Source of the DNA: an uncultured Marinicella sp.
Lineage (GTDB): Bacteria > Pseudomonadota > Gammaproteobacteria > Xanthomonadales > Marinicellaceae
Assembly: GCA_947502925.1 (NCBI GenBank)
Contig: CANNBS010000005.1
Span: 62,001 to 126,000, forward strand
Length of the DNA: 64,000 bases
Direction: 5' to 3'
Shown: positions 56,678 through 64,000 of the stretch, piece after piece
Layout of the letters: every line of letters starts with the position of its first letter
Numbering within the stretch: the first letter of the stretch is position 1
The notes under the pieces: model-generated
What the model saw: the letters and a program-made list of their open reading frames with translations, nothing else
Databases searched by the model: none
Told to the model about the DNA's origin: nothing
Translations under genes and position numbers: made by a program

Positions 56678-58146
56678 TAGCCTATGGCTCCTTCTAATGA
56701 AACGTCTAACAGAGCTTTGGCCTCAACGGCAAACTCCATCGGTAATTCTTTAAACACCTGCTTACAAAAACCATCCACAATCAGCGAAATGGCTTCTTCT
56801 TCAGGAATACCGCGCTGTAAGCAGTAGTTCATTTGGTCTTCGGAAATTTTTGAGGTGGTGGCCTCGTGTTCGACTTGTGCGGTCATATTAGCCGATTCCG
56901 TGTAAGGGAAGGTATGGGCACCACACTCTTTTCCAATCAGCAGAGAATCACATTGGGTAAAGTTTTTCGCATGATCGGCCCGTTTTGCGACCCGCACCAG
57001 ACCACGGTAACTGTTTTGGCTTTTACCCACCGAGATACCTTTGGAAATAATGGTGCTTTTGGTGTTTTTACCCAAATGAATCATCTTGGTGCCGGTGTCA
57101 GCCTGTTGGTAATTGTTGGTTAAGGCCACCGAGTAAAACTCACCACTGGAATTATCACCGCGTAAAATACAGCTGGGGTATTTCCAGGTAATCGCTGATC
57201 CCGTTTCCACCTGCGTCCAGGAAATTTTTGAATTTTTACCGGCACAATTGCCACGTTTTGTCACGAAATTATAAATACCACCTTTACCGTCTTCATCACC
57301 TGGGTACCAGTTTTGGACGGTTGAATACTTAATGTTGGCCTCATCCTTGGCAATCAGTTCAACCACCGCGGCATGTAATTGGTTCTCATCACGCATCGGT
57401 GCGGTACAACCTTCCAAATAGCTGACATGAGAACCAGGTTCAGCAATAATCAAAGTCCGCTCAAATTGTCCGGTGTGGTTAGCGTTAATTCTGAAATACG
57501 TAGACAATTCCATTGGACAGCGCGTATCTTTTGGAATGTAAACAAATGATCCATCACTGAATACGGCCGCATTTAAGGCCGCAAAATAATTGTCCCGTGG
57601 CGGCACCACTGTACCCAGATGTTCACGGACTAACTCAGGGTGATCCTGAACCGCTTCAGAAAATGAACAAAATATGACACCGGCTTCAGCCAGTTCTTTA
57701 CGAAAGGTGGTGCCCACAGATACAGAATCAAACACCGCATCCACAGCCACACCAGCCAGGCGTTCACGTTCATGTAAAGGTACACCCAATTTTTCGTAAG
57801 TTTCGAGGATTTTCGGATCCACCTCATCCAGAGACTTCGGCGCATTCTCTGCCTTAGTTTTCGGCGAAGAATAGTAACTGATGGCCTGAAAATCAATCTC
57901 CGGCACCTTCAGTTTAGCCCAGTCAGGTGTCGGCATTTTCAGCCATTCCCGGTAGGCATTTAAGCGGTATTCCAACAGCCACTCAGGTTCTTTTTTCTTG
58001 GCAGAAATTAAACGAATGGTTTCTTCGTTTAAACCGGGTGGAATGGTGACCGATTCAATATCGGTGTAAAAACCTTCTTTGTAGCGTTCGTTGGCGCGAT
58101 TACGCACCAGCTGATTGTCGATAACAACTTCGTTTTGTTCACTCAT
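56677..58146 (-). CDS. sufB: Fe-S cluster assembly protein SufB
   Basis: A 489-residue scaffold subunit on which the nascent Fe-S cluster is built with SufC and SufD. Characteristic segments are [57 protein letters not shown] and [21 protein letters not shown] near the C-terminus. Length is typical (E. coli 495). Its ATG overlaps the sufR stop (ATGA). Confidence 0.97.
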   Translation of the reverse strand: MSEQNEVVIDNQLVRNRANERYKEGFYTDIESVTIPPGLNEETIRLISAKKKEPEWLLEYRLNAYREWLKMPTPDWAKLKVPEIDFQAISYYSSPKTKAENAPKSLDEVDPKILETYEKLGVPLHERERLAGVAVDAVFDSVSVGTTFRKELAEAGVIFCSFSEAVQDHPELVREHLGTVVPPRDNYFAALNAAVFSDGSFVYIPKDTRCPMELSTYFRINANHTGQFERTLIIAEPGSHVSYLEGCTAPMRDENQLHAAVVELIAKDEANIKYSTVQNWYPGDEDGKGGIYNFVTKRGNCAGKNSKISWTQVETGSAITWKYPSCILRGDNSSGEFYSVALTNNYQQADTGTKMIHLGKNTKSTIISKGISVGKSQNSYRGLVRVAKRADHAKNFTQCDSLLIGKECGAHTFPYTESANMTAQVEHEATTSKISEDQMNYCLQRGIPEEEAISLIVDGFCKQVFKELPMEFAVEAKALLDVSLEGAIG

Positions 58147-58571
58147 GATTTTATCTGTAAATTAATTTTGTTTTTATCATCCATGATTTCGCTGACTGTG
58201 ACATTTTGCAACGCCTGTGAAATCACCTGATTCACACGCCGCATACCGGCGCTCATATAACAATGGCTGATTAAGTCACAACGTCCCTGATCATCGGCAC
58301 ATTCTGTTAAAGCCAGGCGTCCCTCCAAGGCTTCAATGACCTCATGCAAGCTGATGTCGCGCTTGCGCTTGATTAAATAGTAACCGCCCTGGGCGCCGCG
58401 TTTGGAATCCAAAAGACCGGCTTTACGCAGTTGTTTTAAGATTTTACTGACCGTCGGCAACTCCAGACCAACGGTTTGCGCTAAATAATCGGCGGACACA
58501 GGCTCAGACGTTTTTTTCAACGCCATAATCAGCATAAAGCCGTATTCAGTTAATCTCGCCATCTTAATCAT
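58143..58571 (-). CDS. Rrf2-family SUF operon regulator
   Basis: A 142-residue IscR-like regulator. The winged helix-turn-helix covers about 1-75 ([39 protein letters not shown]). The Fe-S ligand cysteines are Cys91, Cys98 and Cys104, spacing C-x6-C-x5-C, close to IscR, with a nearby His103. It probably senses Fe-S status and controls its own operon. The start is ATG 58571 or ATG 58562; neither has a clear ribosome binding site. It is the first gene of sufR-B-C-D-S-U. Confidence 0.93.
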   Translation of the reverse strand: MIKMARLTEYGFMLIMALKKTSEPVSADYLAQTVGLELPTVSKILKQLRKAGLLDSKRGAQGGYYLIKRKRDISLHEVIEALEGRLALTECADDQGRCDLISHCYMSAGMRRVNQVISQALQNVTVSEIMDDKNKINLQIKS

Positions 58572-58598
58572 AGTCGCATTTTATCGCATATAGGACTA
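58571..58598. promoter_or_regulatory. Candidate Rrf2-type operator at the suf promoter
   Basis: TAGTC (58571-58575) and GACTA (58594-58598) are inverted around an A/T-rich centre holding a possible -10 (TAAAAT on the minus strand, 58578-58583). IscR sites of type 1 also carry GACTA/TAGTC half-sites, though closer together. The site abuts the regulator's own start codon, consistent with autoregulation. Tentative. Confidence 0.3.
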
Positions 58599-58644
58599 AA
58601 TTGGTACCATTTGTAAATAATCAAGCCAAATTTATGACTTTAAC

Positions 58645-58653
58645 TGGTATACT
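58645..58653 (+). promoter_or_regulatory. Extended -10 promoter for the amidohydrolase gene
   Basis: TGGTATACT contains the extended -10 TGn followed by TATACT (5/6). No good -35 is present, as is usual for extended -10 promoters. The predicted start near 58660 leaves about 18 nt to the ATG at 58678. Confidence 0.45.
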
Positions 58654-58677
58654 TAATTTTTTAATTGACCAGAGACC

Positions 58678-60327
58678 ATGAAAACTAAGCATTCCCCCAT
58701 TCTATTGTTTGCTGCGGTATTTTTAGCGCTTTTCCCCATGATTTCATTCAGTGAGATTGTACGCATTGATCATATTCAAGGTTACACCCACAATGGTGAA
58801 AAACTGATAACGTTCAATTCACTGACTTTTGACAGTAACAGCGGCCGGATTTTGGCTGATAATACAGATCAAAAGGTGGACCGGCTTATTGATGGCAACA
58901 ATCAAATTCTCATCTCGGGCTTACACGATGCTCACGGTCACGTCATGGGTTACGGCCTGTCACAGACCCAGGTTCAACTCCAGGGACTTGAAGACTTTAA
59001 CAAGGTTCAGGAAGCCATTAAAAAAGGCCTGAATAACCACCAAAGTGATGACTGGCTCTTGGGTCGCGGCTGGAATCAGGCGCTGTGGCCGGAAAAAGAC
59101 TTCCCCACAAAACAGGATTTAGATGAACTGTCTATTGAGCAACCACCGATCTGGCTAACCCGAATCGACGGCCATGCCGGCTGGGGCAATTCAGCGGCTT
59201 TAAAAGCAGCCGGAATCACCCGTGAAATGGCGAAAGACAATGATTTAATTTTAAAAGACAAGCAAGGTGAGCCCACCGGCGTGCTGATAGATAATGCCAT
59301 GGATTTAATGACCCGTCATATTCCCTCACCCAGCCAACAATCACAACAACAGGCACTTAAAAAAGCATTTGCAGACCTGGCGGCCGTCGGCTTAACCTAT
59401 GTTCATGATGCCGGTATCAGCACAGACAACCATGCCATGTACCGCAAACTGGCTGAAACCGGCCACATGCCGATTCGTATTTATGCCATGCTGGCTTCTC
59501 AAGACCCTGATTTTGAAGCCACCTTAAAAAAAGGCCTGGTTAATATCGCCAACCGCTACCAAATGCGCTCGGTTAAAATGATGGTGGATGGTGCCCTCGG
59601 CAGTTACGGCGCCTTGTTGCATGAACCTTACAGCGATAAACCTGAAACTCACGGTGCTTATGTACAAGATTTAGAAACCTTAAAAAACAAACTTAAACCC
59701 ACTGTGGCCGCCGGTTTTCAGGCCGCTATTCACGCCATCGGCGATCGCGGCAACACCGAGGTACTGAATTTATTGGCTGAACCCACCGCTTTTTCAGATA
59801 AGCTACGTCACCGAATAGAACACGCTCAAATTATGCGACCGGCTGATATCAAACGATTATCGGACAATGACATTATTGCCTCGATGCAACCCACCCATGC
59901 AACCAGCGATAAAAACATGGCCGAAGACCGTATCGGCCCCGATCGCATGGCCGGTGCTTATGCCTGGCACACAGCACTTGATAACAAAGTGCATTTAGCC
60001 TTCGGCTCTGATTTTCCGGTGGAACTGATTAATCCGTTTTACGGCCTGCATGCGGCCGTCACCCGCCAGGATCGCAACAACCAACCCAAAGGCGGCTGGT
60101 ATAAAGATGAAGCTTTAAGCATTGAAGAGGCATTTAAAGCCTTCACCATCGGTGCCGCTTATGCCGCCCATGATGAGCATAACAACGGCTCCCTGAAACC
60201 CGGCAAATACGCCGATTTTATTATCATCGACCAGAATATTTTCACCATCGACCCGAAAGACATCTGGAAAACTCAGGTTTTAGAAACCTGGGTGAATGGT
60301 CAACGTATTTATCAACACAAGGAATAA
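58678..60327 (+). CDS. Exported amidohydrolase family protein (YtcJ-like)
   Basis: A 549-residue amidohydrolase (amidohydrolase 3 group) with a Sec-type signal peptide (about 1-25). Metal-site residues: HDAHGHVMGYG (HxH, about 81-91), the lysine region of RSVKMMVDGALGSYGA, AIHAIGDRGN and RHRIEHAQIM (His), and FGSDFPVE (Asp). YtcJ-type enzymes hydrolyse N-acyl or formyl amides, but substrates are rarely known. The C-terminal beta domain (LKPGKYADFIIID) is typical. It is transcribed alone and followed by a 17-bp-stem hairpin. Confidence 0.9.
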   Translation: MKTKHSPILLFAAVFLALFPMISFSEIVRIDHIQGYTHNGEKLITFNSLTFDSNSGRILADNTDQKVDRLIDGNNQILISGLHDAHGHVMGYGLSQTQVQLQGLEDFNKVQEAIKKGLNNHQSDDWLLGRGWNQALWPEKDFPTKQDLDELSIEQPPIWLTRIDGHAGWGNSAALKAAGITREMAKDNDLILKDKQGEPTGVLIDNAMDLMTRHIPSPSQQSQQQALKKAFADLAAVGLTYVHDAGISTDNHAMYRKLAETGHMPIRIYAMLASQDPDFEATLKKGLVNIANRYQMRSVKMMVDGALGSYGALLHEPYSDKPETHGAYVQDLETLKNKLKPTVAAGFQAAIHAIGDRGNTEVLNLLAEPTAFSDKLRHRIEHAQIMRPADIKRLSDNDIIASMQPTHATSDKNMAEDRIGPDRMAGAYAWHTALDNKVHLAFGSDFPVELINPFYGLHAAVTRQDRNNQPKGGWYKDEALSIEEAFKAFTIGAAYAAHDEHNNGSLKPGKYADFIIIDQNIFTIDPKDIWKTQVLETWVNGQRIYQHKE

Positions 60328-60329
60328 CT

Positions 60330-60367
60330 AATTGGGTGCTAAAAATATTGATTTTTAGCACCCAATT
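60330..60367 (+). terminator. 17-bp perfect hairpin between amidohydrolase and Trp-rich gene
   Basis: AATTGGGTGCTAAAAAT (60330-60346) pairs exactly with 60351-60367 around the loop ATTG. It lies 2 bp after the amidohydrolase stop and 11 bp before the next ATG. The arms contain A5/T5 runs but no U-tract follows. A terminator is the default reading; a regulatory structure for the next gene is possible. Confidence 0.55.
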
Positions 60368-60378
60368 CATATCGCTCT

Positions 60379-60591
60379 ATGAACATTTTACCGAATAAAT
60401 TACTGAACAGTAAATGGACGGCTGTTAACCCTGTGAACAAAGAAAAGCATTGCCTGATTACTAAAATTGAAATTGAAAAGAGCGGTCGGGTTAATCACTG
60501 CCAAATGCAGTCCATTCACAGCAAGAGGTTTTTTACTATTGATTGGCATGACCTTAAAAACCCTGATAAATGGCAACAAGGCTGGTTGTGA
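60379..60591 (+). CDS. TIGR02450 family Trp-rich small protein
   Basis: A 70-residue soluble protein matching the TIGR02450 pattern: KLLNSKWTAVNPVNKEKHC at the N-terminus, KRFFTIDWHDLKNPDKWQQGW at the C-terminal end (broken here only by family variation), and three conserved tryptophans. Members are widespread in marine and freshwater gammaproteobacteria and cyanobacteria; the function is unknown. No good ribosome binding site is seen, because a strong hairpin ends 11 bp before the ATG. It is convergent with cfa, 9 bp away. Confidence 0.85.
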   Translation: MNILPNKLLNSKWTAVNPVNKEKHCLITKIEIEKSGRVNHCQMQSIHSKRFFTIDWHDLKNPDKWQQGWL

Positions 60592-60600
60592 TTTCTATTG

Positions 60601-61719
60601 TTAACGAATCGACTGATAACCGCCCGGTAAACCCTCTTTTGAAAACACACATTGCCACAGTTGATTACTTCGGGCGCGAAATGAACCGGCACAGGATAAC
60701 AGGTAATAGCACCATTGGCGGAAGAACACTTGATCAAAATCATGCTTGATTTTATCCCAGCTGTTTAAGAAGTTCTGATACCAGGCCATTAAGGTGATGT
60801 CATAATCGACGCCAAAATTATGCCAGTCTTCCAACACCATAACCCCTTCTGAGCTTTCCGCAATCTGCTGAACGGAGGGAATCATCGAATTGGGAAAAAT
60901 ATATTTGGCAATCCAGGGATCGGTTTGTGTGACGGAATGATTACCGCCAATACAATGCAGCAAAAACAAACCCTCATCACTGAGATTTTTTCTCACCACC
61001 TGAAAATACTCAGCGTAGTTTTTATAACCCACATGCTCGAACATGCCGATGGAAAAAATACGGTCAAACAGCTCATCTAACTCACGATAGTCCTGCAGTC
61101 TGATGTCGATGGGTAAGCCGCGGCAATAATCCTGTGCGAATGCTTGTTGTTCTTTGGACACAGTCAGGCCAACCACATCAACGCCATAACGTTCAGCGGC
61201 AAACCGTGCCGCGCCGCCCCAACCACAGCCAATGTCCAGTACACGCATGCCAGGTTCAAGTCCAAGTTTACGACACACCAGATCCAGTTTATGCTCCTGC
61301 GCCTGATCGAGGTTTTCGGCACGGCGCCAATAACCGCAACTGTAAATCATGCGTTTATCGAGCATATGCTGAAACAGCGTGTTACCGATATCATAATGCT
61401 GTTGACCGATCTGAAACGCCCGGGCCGGCTTTTGTAAATTAATCAGTTTGGATTTAAGCACCGACCACACACCACGCAAACCGGTGACCTTTTCATCAAG
61501 ATGCGCTGTCAATACCCGCTCAAAAAACTGATCCAAGTGCCCACAATCCCACCAACCGGCCATATAAGATTCACCCAAACCCAACGAGCCTTGCGATAAC
61601 ACCCGGGCATAAAAACGCGCATCAAGCACCTGAATATCCCACGGCCGATTACCACCGATTTGAACATCTGCTGATGCCAACCAGTCACTTAACGTTTTTT
61701 TGATGGACTGTGTTTTCAT
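60601..61719 (-). CDS. cfa: Cyclopropane-fatty-acyl-phospholipid synthase
   Basis: SAM-dependent enzyme that adds a methylene across cis double bonds of membrane phospholipid acyl chains; 372 residues (E. coli 382). Motifs: GSLGLGESYMAGWWDC (about 48-63), HYDIGNTLFQHMLD, the SAM-binding loop VLDIGCGWGGAARF (about 165-178), IFSIGMFEHVGYKNY, and YDITLMAWYQNF. The GTG at 61746 is in frame, but ATG 61719 gives the family start. A consensus TATAAT lies 11-16 bp upstream of this ATG, which would leave an almost leaderless message. Confidence 0.95.
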   Translation of the reverse strand: MKTQSIKKTLSDWLASADVQIGGNRPWDIQVLDARFYARVLSQGSLGLGESYMAGWWDCGHLDQFFERVLTAHLDEKVTGLRGVWSVLKSKLINLQKPARAFQIGQQHYDIGNTLFQHMLDKRMIYSCGYWRRAENLDQAQEHKLDLVCRKLGLEPGMRVLDIGCGWGGAARFAAERYGVDVVGLTVSKEQQAFAQDYCRGLPIDIRLQDYRELDELFDRIFSIGMFEHVGYKNYAEYFQVVRKNLSDEGLFLLHCIGGNHSVTQTDPWIAKYIFPNSMIPSVQQIAESSEGVMVLEDWHNFGVDYDITLMAWYQNFLNSWDKIKHDFDQVFFRQWCYYLLSCAGSFRARSNQLWQCVFSKEGLPGGYQSIR

Positions 61720-61726
61720 AACCACA

Positions 61727-61738
61727 ATAATTATACCA
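61727..61738 (-). promoter_or_regulatory. Extended -10 promoter upstream of cfa
   Basis: On the minus strand TGGTATAAT (perfect -10 at 61730-61735 with the TGn extension) lies just before the cfa ATG at 61719. The predicted start is only about 4-5 nt from the ATG. E. coli cfa has an RpoS-dependent proximal promoter, but that dependence is not shown here. Confidence 0.4.
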
Positions 61739-61867
61739 AATCTCACTTATTTTTGAGGCCTGAATTGAAACGCCATTCCAACATCTTTAATGCAAAGTGT
61801 TTGATATGTGTCAAGCGATGAGAGTCCATGAAACAGTAAAATGCGTGATTTTATTGGGTTTTTAGTC

Positions 61868-63205
61868 ATGACTCAGCCTGAACTATTATCACCCGCCGGC
61901 AGCCTGAAGAATATGCGCTATGCTTTTGCCTACGGCGCCGATGCCGTCTATGCTGGACAACCCCGTTACAGTTTGCGGGTACGCAACAATGAATTTAATT
62001 TGAACAACTTGCAATTGGGTATTGATGAGGCCCATGCCGCCGGCAAACAATTTTACGTGGTCAGTAACATCGCACCGCACAACAGCAAACTTAAAACCTT
62101 TCTGCGTGATATTGAACCGGTGATTGCCATGCAACCCGATGCCCTGATTATGTCAGACCCTGGCTTAATTATGCTGGTGCGTGAACATTTTCCTGATATG
62201 GCGATTCATTTGTCGGTGCAAGCCAACGCAGTCAATTGGGCCACAGTTAAATTCTGGCAACAACAAGGCATCGAACGGGTGATTCTGTCACGAGAATTAT
62301 CACTTGATGAAATTGAAGAAATCCGTTTTAAGGTACCTGATATGGAACTGGAAGTGTTTGTACATGGCGCCTTGTGCATGGCCTATTCAGGACGTTGCTT
62401 ATTATCAGGTTACATCAATAAACGTGACCCGAATCAGGGTACCTGCACCAACGCCTGTCGCTGGCAGTATGATGTGCACCCGGCGCAAGAAACCGCCACC
62501 GGTGATGTCATTGCACAACCCAGCAAGGACATTGTTCTTTTACAGGAAAAAGGCCGTCCGGATGATTACTTACCCACCTATGAAGATGAGCACGGCACCT
62601 ATATTATGAATTCAAAAGACTTGCGTGCTGTGGCGCATGTTGAACGACTGGTTAAGATGGGCGTCCATTCTCTAAAAATCGAAGGCCGCACCAAATCTCA
62701 TTATTATTGTGCCCGCACCGCTCAGGTTTATCGCCAGGCCATTGATGATGCGGTGGCCGGTCGACCATTTAATCCGGACCTCAATGAAGCACTGTCGCAT
62801 CTGGCAAACCGCGGCTATACCGAAGGCTTTTTACAACGTCACCGTCCGCAAGACACACAGAATTATGAACAAGGCCATTCCATCAGCCATTCACAGCAAT
62901 TTGTGGGTGAAGTTATCAGCCGTGACAATGAACTTGTTCACATTGAGGTTAAAAACAAATTTCTGGTGGGTGATCAAATGCAATTGATGACCCCTCAGGG
63001 TAACTTCAGCTTTATCTTGGAAAACATGCATAATCAAGCCGGCGAAGCCATCACCGATGCCAAAGGCTCGGGCCATCTGGTTTCAATTCATCTAGACCCA
63101 GATATCGATGTGTCAATGGGTTTATTGATGCGCTTTTTACCGAACCCCAACAATAATTACGGCTCAACAACTCAGCACCAAACGACCCATGGCCTTACTG
63201 ATTGA
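61868..63205 (+). CDS. trhP: tRNA hydroxylation protein TrhP (YegQ, U32 peptidase family)
   Basis: A 445-residue U32-family protein, close to E. coli YegQ (453). TrhP carries out the first hydroxylation of wobble U34 to 5-hydroxyuridine on tRNAs decoding NYN/NNY-type boxes, feeding cmo5U/mcmo5U synthesis; it needs Fe-S assembly and prephenate. Blocks: ELLSPAGSLKNMRYAFAYGA, VQANAVNWATVKFWQQQG, FVHGALCMAYSGRCLLSGY, and the cysteine cluster GTCTNACRWQYD (about 196-207). The frame opens at 61841; ATG 61868 (MTQPELLSPAG) matches the family. Its end overlaps yfhL by 17 nt. Confidence 0.95.
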   Translation: MTQPELLSPAGSLKNMRYAFAYGADAVYAGQPRYSLRVRNNEFNLNNLQLGIDEAHAAGKQFYVVSNIAPHNSKLKTFLRDIEPVIAMQPDALIMSDPGLIMLVREHFPDMAIHLSVQANAVNWATVKFWQQQGIERVILSRELSLDEIEEIRFKVPDMELEVFVHGALCMAYSGRCLLSGYINKRDPNQGTCTNACRWQYDVHPAQETATGDVIAQPSKDIVLLQEKGRPDDYLPTYEDEHGTYIMNSKDLRAVAHVERLVKMGVHSLKIEGRTKSHYYCARTAQVYRQAIDDAVAGRPFNPDLNEALSHLANRGYTEGFLQRHRPQDTQNYEQGHSISHSQQFVGEVISRDNELVHIEVKNKFLVGDQMQLMTPQGNFSFILENMHNQAGEAITDAKGSGHLVSIHLDPDIDVSMGLLMRFLPNPNNNYGSTTQHQTTHGLTD

Positions 63206-63437
63206 ACAAGATTGTATCAACTGTGATATGTGCGAACCCGAATGCCCCAATGAAGCAATATTTTATGGCGAAAGTATTTATGAAATCGATCCGGACAAAT
63301 GCACCGAATGCATCGGTCATTACGACAACCCCCAATGCATCGACGTCTGTCCCATCGACTGCATTATTACCGACCCCGAGCATAAAGAAAGCCCGCAAGA
63401 GCTCTTGAACAAATTCAAAACACTATACCAGATGTAA
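63189..63437 (+). CDS. yfhL: YfhL family 4Fe-4S dicluster ferredoxin
   Basis: An 82-residue Alvin-type ferredoxin with two [4Fe-4S] binding motifs: INCDMCEPECPNEA (CxxCxxxCP) and KCTECIGHYDNPQCIDVCPID, the second with the characteristic insertion before the last cysteines. It probably supplies electrons to an Fe-S enzyme. Overlap with trhP suggests that TrhP or its maturation is the partner; in E. coli the two genes are apart. Confidence 0.95.
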   Translation: MALLIEQDCINCDMCEPECPNEAIFYGESIYEIDPDKCTECIGHYDNPQCIDVCPIDCIITDPEHKESPQELLNKFKTLYQM

Positions 63438-63632
63438 GCACTCAAAGAACCCATAAAATACCATTGTAAACAAAGTATATACGGCATATACTTCACCCAT
63501 TTTTTTAACTGAATTATGCCAATCCTCAGAAAACAATCAGGTTCGCTATGCACTGGTCGGTGGTTATGCGGTGGCTCTCCATGGTGCTGTCCGTGGTACC
63601 GTAGACGTTGATTTTGTGATTGAGTGGGAATA

Positions 63633-63901
63633 AGTGTAGTATTTTGAACTAATATTCTCTATGAGAGACCGCCACAAGTCTCATAACAGGGCATCGTTTA
63701 CAGATAATGGCTTTAGTCCTTATCAAGAACGATAACGCCGTAATGAGGCTTGTGGCGGTCTCCCGAAGGGTGAACCCTAAAACAGCCATCTACGGCGTTA
63801 TGTTTCCTGGCAAAAAGACTAACTATTACTGCGAAAACAAGCCTTGTAGCTGACTATTTTATGATTCACTCATAGGGCATATTAGTTCAAAACACTACAC
63901 T
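63633..63901. mobile_element. ~269-bp non-coding element with 33-bp imperfect TIRs
   Basis: The ends AGTGTAGTATTTTGAACTAA (from 63633) and the matching inverted sequence ending at 63901 form imperfect terminal inverted repeats of about 33 bp (four differences). There is no coding potential. TA dinucleotides lie at 63631-63632 and 63901-63902, which would suit TA-targeting insertion, but the exact junction is uncertain. It interrupts a nucleotidyltransferase reading frame and contains a nested inverted repeat (63665-63762). Confidence 0.7.
63665..63762. repeat. Nested 20-bp inverted repeat within the 269-bp element
   Basis: GAGACCGCCACAAG (63665-63678) matches the inverted sequence 63749-63762 exactly, and with one mismatch the pairing extends to 20 bp (63665-63684 with 63743-63762). 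A further pair, ATAACGCCGTA (63732-63742) with TACGGCGTTAT (63791-63801), starts inside the loop and pairs outside it. The two stems cross, so if the region is transcribed they could form a pseudoknot. The terminal GAGACC recalls the other small elements of this window. Confidence 0.6.
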
Positions 63902-64000
63902 AAAACAACTTAAAGCAGTTGAAAAATGCTTAAAACTGGGATTGGTTTCTCAATTACCCATCGATGCCGAACAATTATTTCACTTTAAAGATGAATACAT

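Larger units (their letters stand above)
63457..64000 (+). pseudogene. Interrupted nucleotidyltransferase (AbiEii/MNT-like) gene
   Basis: Two pieces of one minimal nucleotidyltransferase protein. The first (63457-63630) reads RYALVGGYAVALHGAVRG and TVDVDFVIEWE before a stop. The second (63900-64000, another frame) reads LKQLKAVEKCLKLGLVSQ and LPIDAEQLFHFKDEY, and runs off the window. A GG-x-A-x-x-x-H motif and an RxTxDxD motif are intact. The gene is split by the non-coding element at 63633-63901. No ATG, GTG or TTG start is visible in frame before residue 1 of the domain, so the 5' end may also be lost. The product was probably one half of a toxin-antitoxin or phage defence pair. Confidence 0.7.

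Noticed and set aside
63665-63762. The nested inverted repeat as another copy of the 18-bp-TIR family
   Set aside because: Only GAGACC and AAGTC are shared; the spacing and interior differ and there is no flanking duplication, so kinship is not shown.
63633-63901. Integron attC site or retron RNA
   Set aside because: No attC core (RYYYAAC/GTTRRRY) arrangement, no integrase and no reverse transcriptase is present.
1-64000. CRISPR arrays, tRNA, rRNA, prophage or complete insertion sequence
   Set aside because: No direct repeat-spacer arrays, no cloverleaf-like or rRNA segments, and no transposase, integrase or phage structural gene were seen by eye; tRNAscan, barrnap and an IS database search would be decisive.

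Overview
This window is a stretch of bacterial chromosome that is almost entirely coding (about 53 protein genes, no rRNA or tRNA seen, no phage and no CRISPR). The gene content points to a gammaproteobacterium with a moderately low G+C genome: XseA, GuaB, CarA/CarB/GreA/RecJ, Tdh/Kbl, Hsp15, TrhP (YegQ) with the YfhL ferredoxin, Cfa and SerC all resemble the E. coli proteins in length and motifs. A wax ester synthase family enzyme, a DUF1501/DUF1800 export pair and a GCS2-CBS fusion suggest an environmental, probably aquatic, lineage rather than an enteric one. I could not fix the genus from sequence alone.

Layout. 1-3156: guaB (cut by the window edge) divergent from xseA, a small membrane-anchored protein and an IMPACT/YigZ protein. 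3131-5046: CorC overlapping a DUF4105 protein whose family includes the alternative lipoprotein N-acylating enzyme Lnb. 5130-11141: a tight four-gene unit (SLC13-type anion transporter with RCK_C domains, GCS2-CBS ligase-like protein, SPFH-GYF protein, zinc-ribbon membrane protein). 11382-16231: fadD, then tdh-kbl and a polysaccharide-deacetylase-like gene. 16236-19356: Tat-exported DUF1800/DUF1501 pair. 19508-24403: a Gld-like ABC exporter (ATPase, permease, GldG) with DUF4340 and DUF423 proteins. 24532-31762: M14-like deacylase, short-chain dehydrogenase, YbaN, NnrS, CvfB, SerC, ThrE-type exporter, Hsp15. 31883-40156: uvrB, AsmA-like protein, DUF2207 protein, LemA, wax ester synthase/DGAT. 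40258-46879: carA-carB-greA-recJ. 47042-53144: threonine aldolase, a GGDEF-EAL protein, parE and a membrane protein. 53150-58571: sufR-B-C-D-S-U, the only Fe-S assembly operon in the window. 58678-63437: exported amidohydrolase, a Trp-rich small protein, cfa, trhP-yfhL. 63457-64000: a nucleotidyltransferase gene broken by a non-coding element.

Most genes serve housekeeping tasks: nucleotide synthesis, threonine/glycine and serine metabolism, DNA repair and topology, Fe-S biogenesis and tRNA wobble hydroxylation. Among the unexplained parts, the four-gene SLC13/GCS2-CBS/SPFH/zinc-ribbon operon is the best candidate for an undescribed system. The CorC-DUF4105 pair is the best candidate for a functional replacement, of Lnt by an Lnb-like enzyme. 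The window also carries two kinds of small non-coding mobile elements. One is an 18-bp-TIR palindrome that supplies the stop codons of both flanking genes (nnrS and cvfB) and has a second, internally deleted copy in front of fadD. The other is a roughly 269-bp element with 33-bp imperfect TIRs inside the nucleotidyltransferase pseudogene. Start codons were moved inward from the longest ORF wherever family alignment, signal peptide or ribosome binding site gave a reason; these choices are explained entry by entry.
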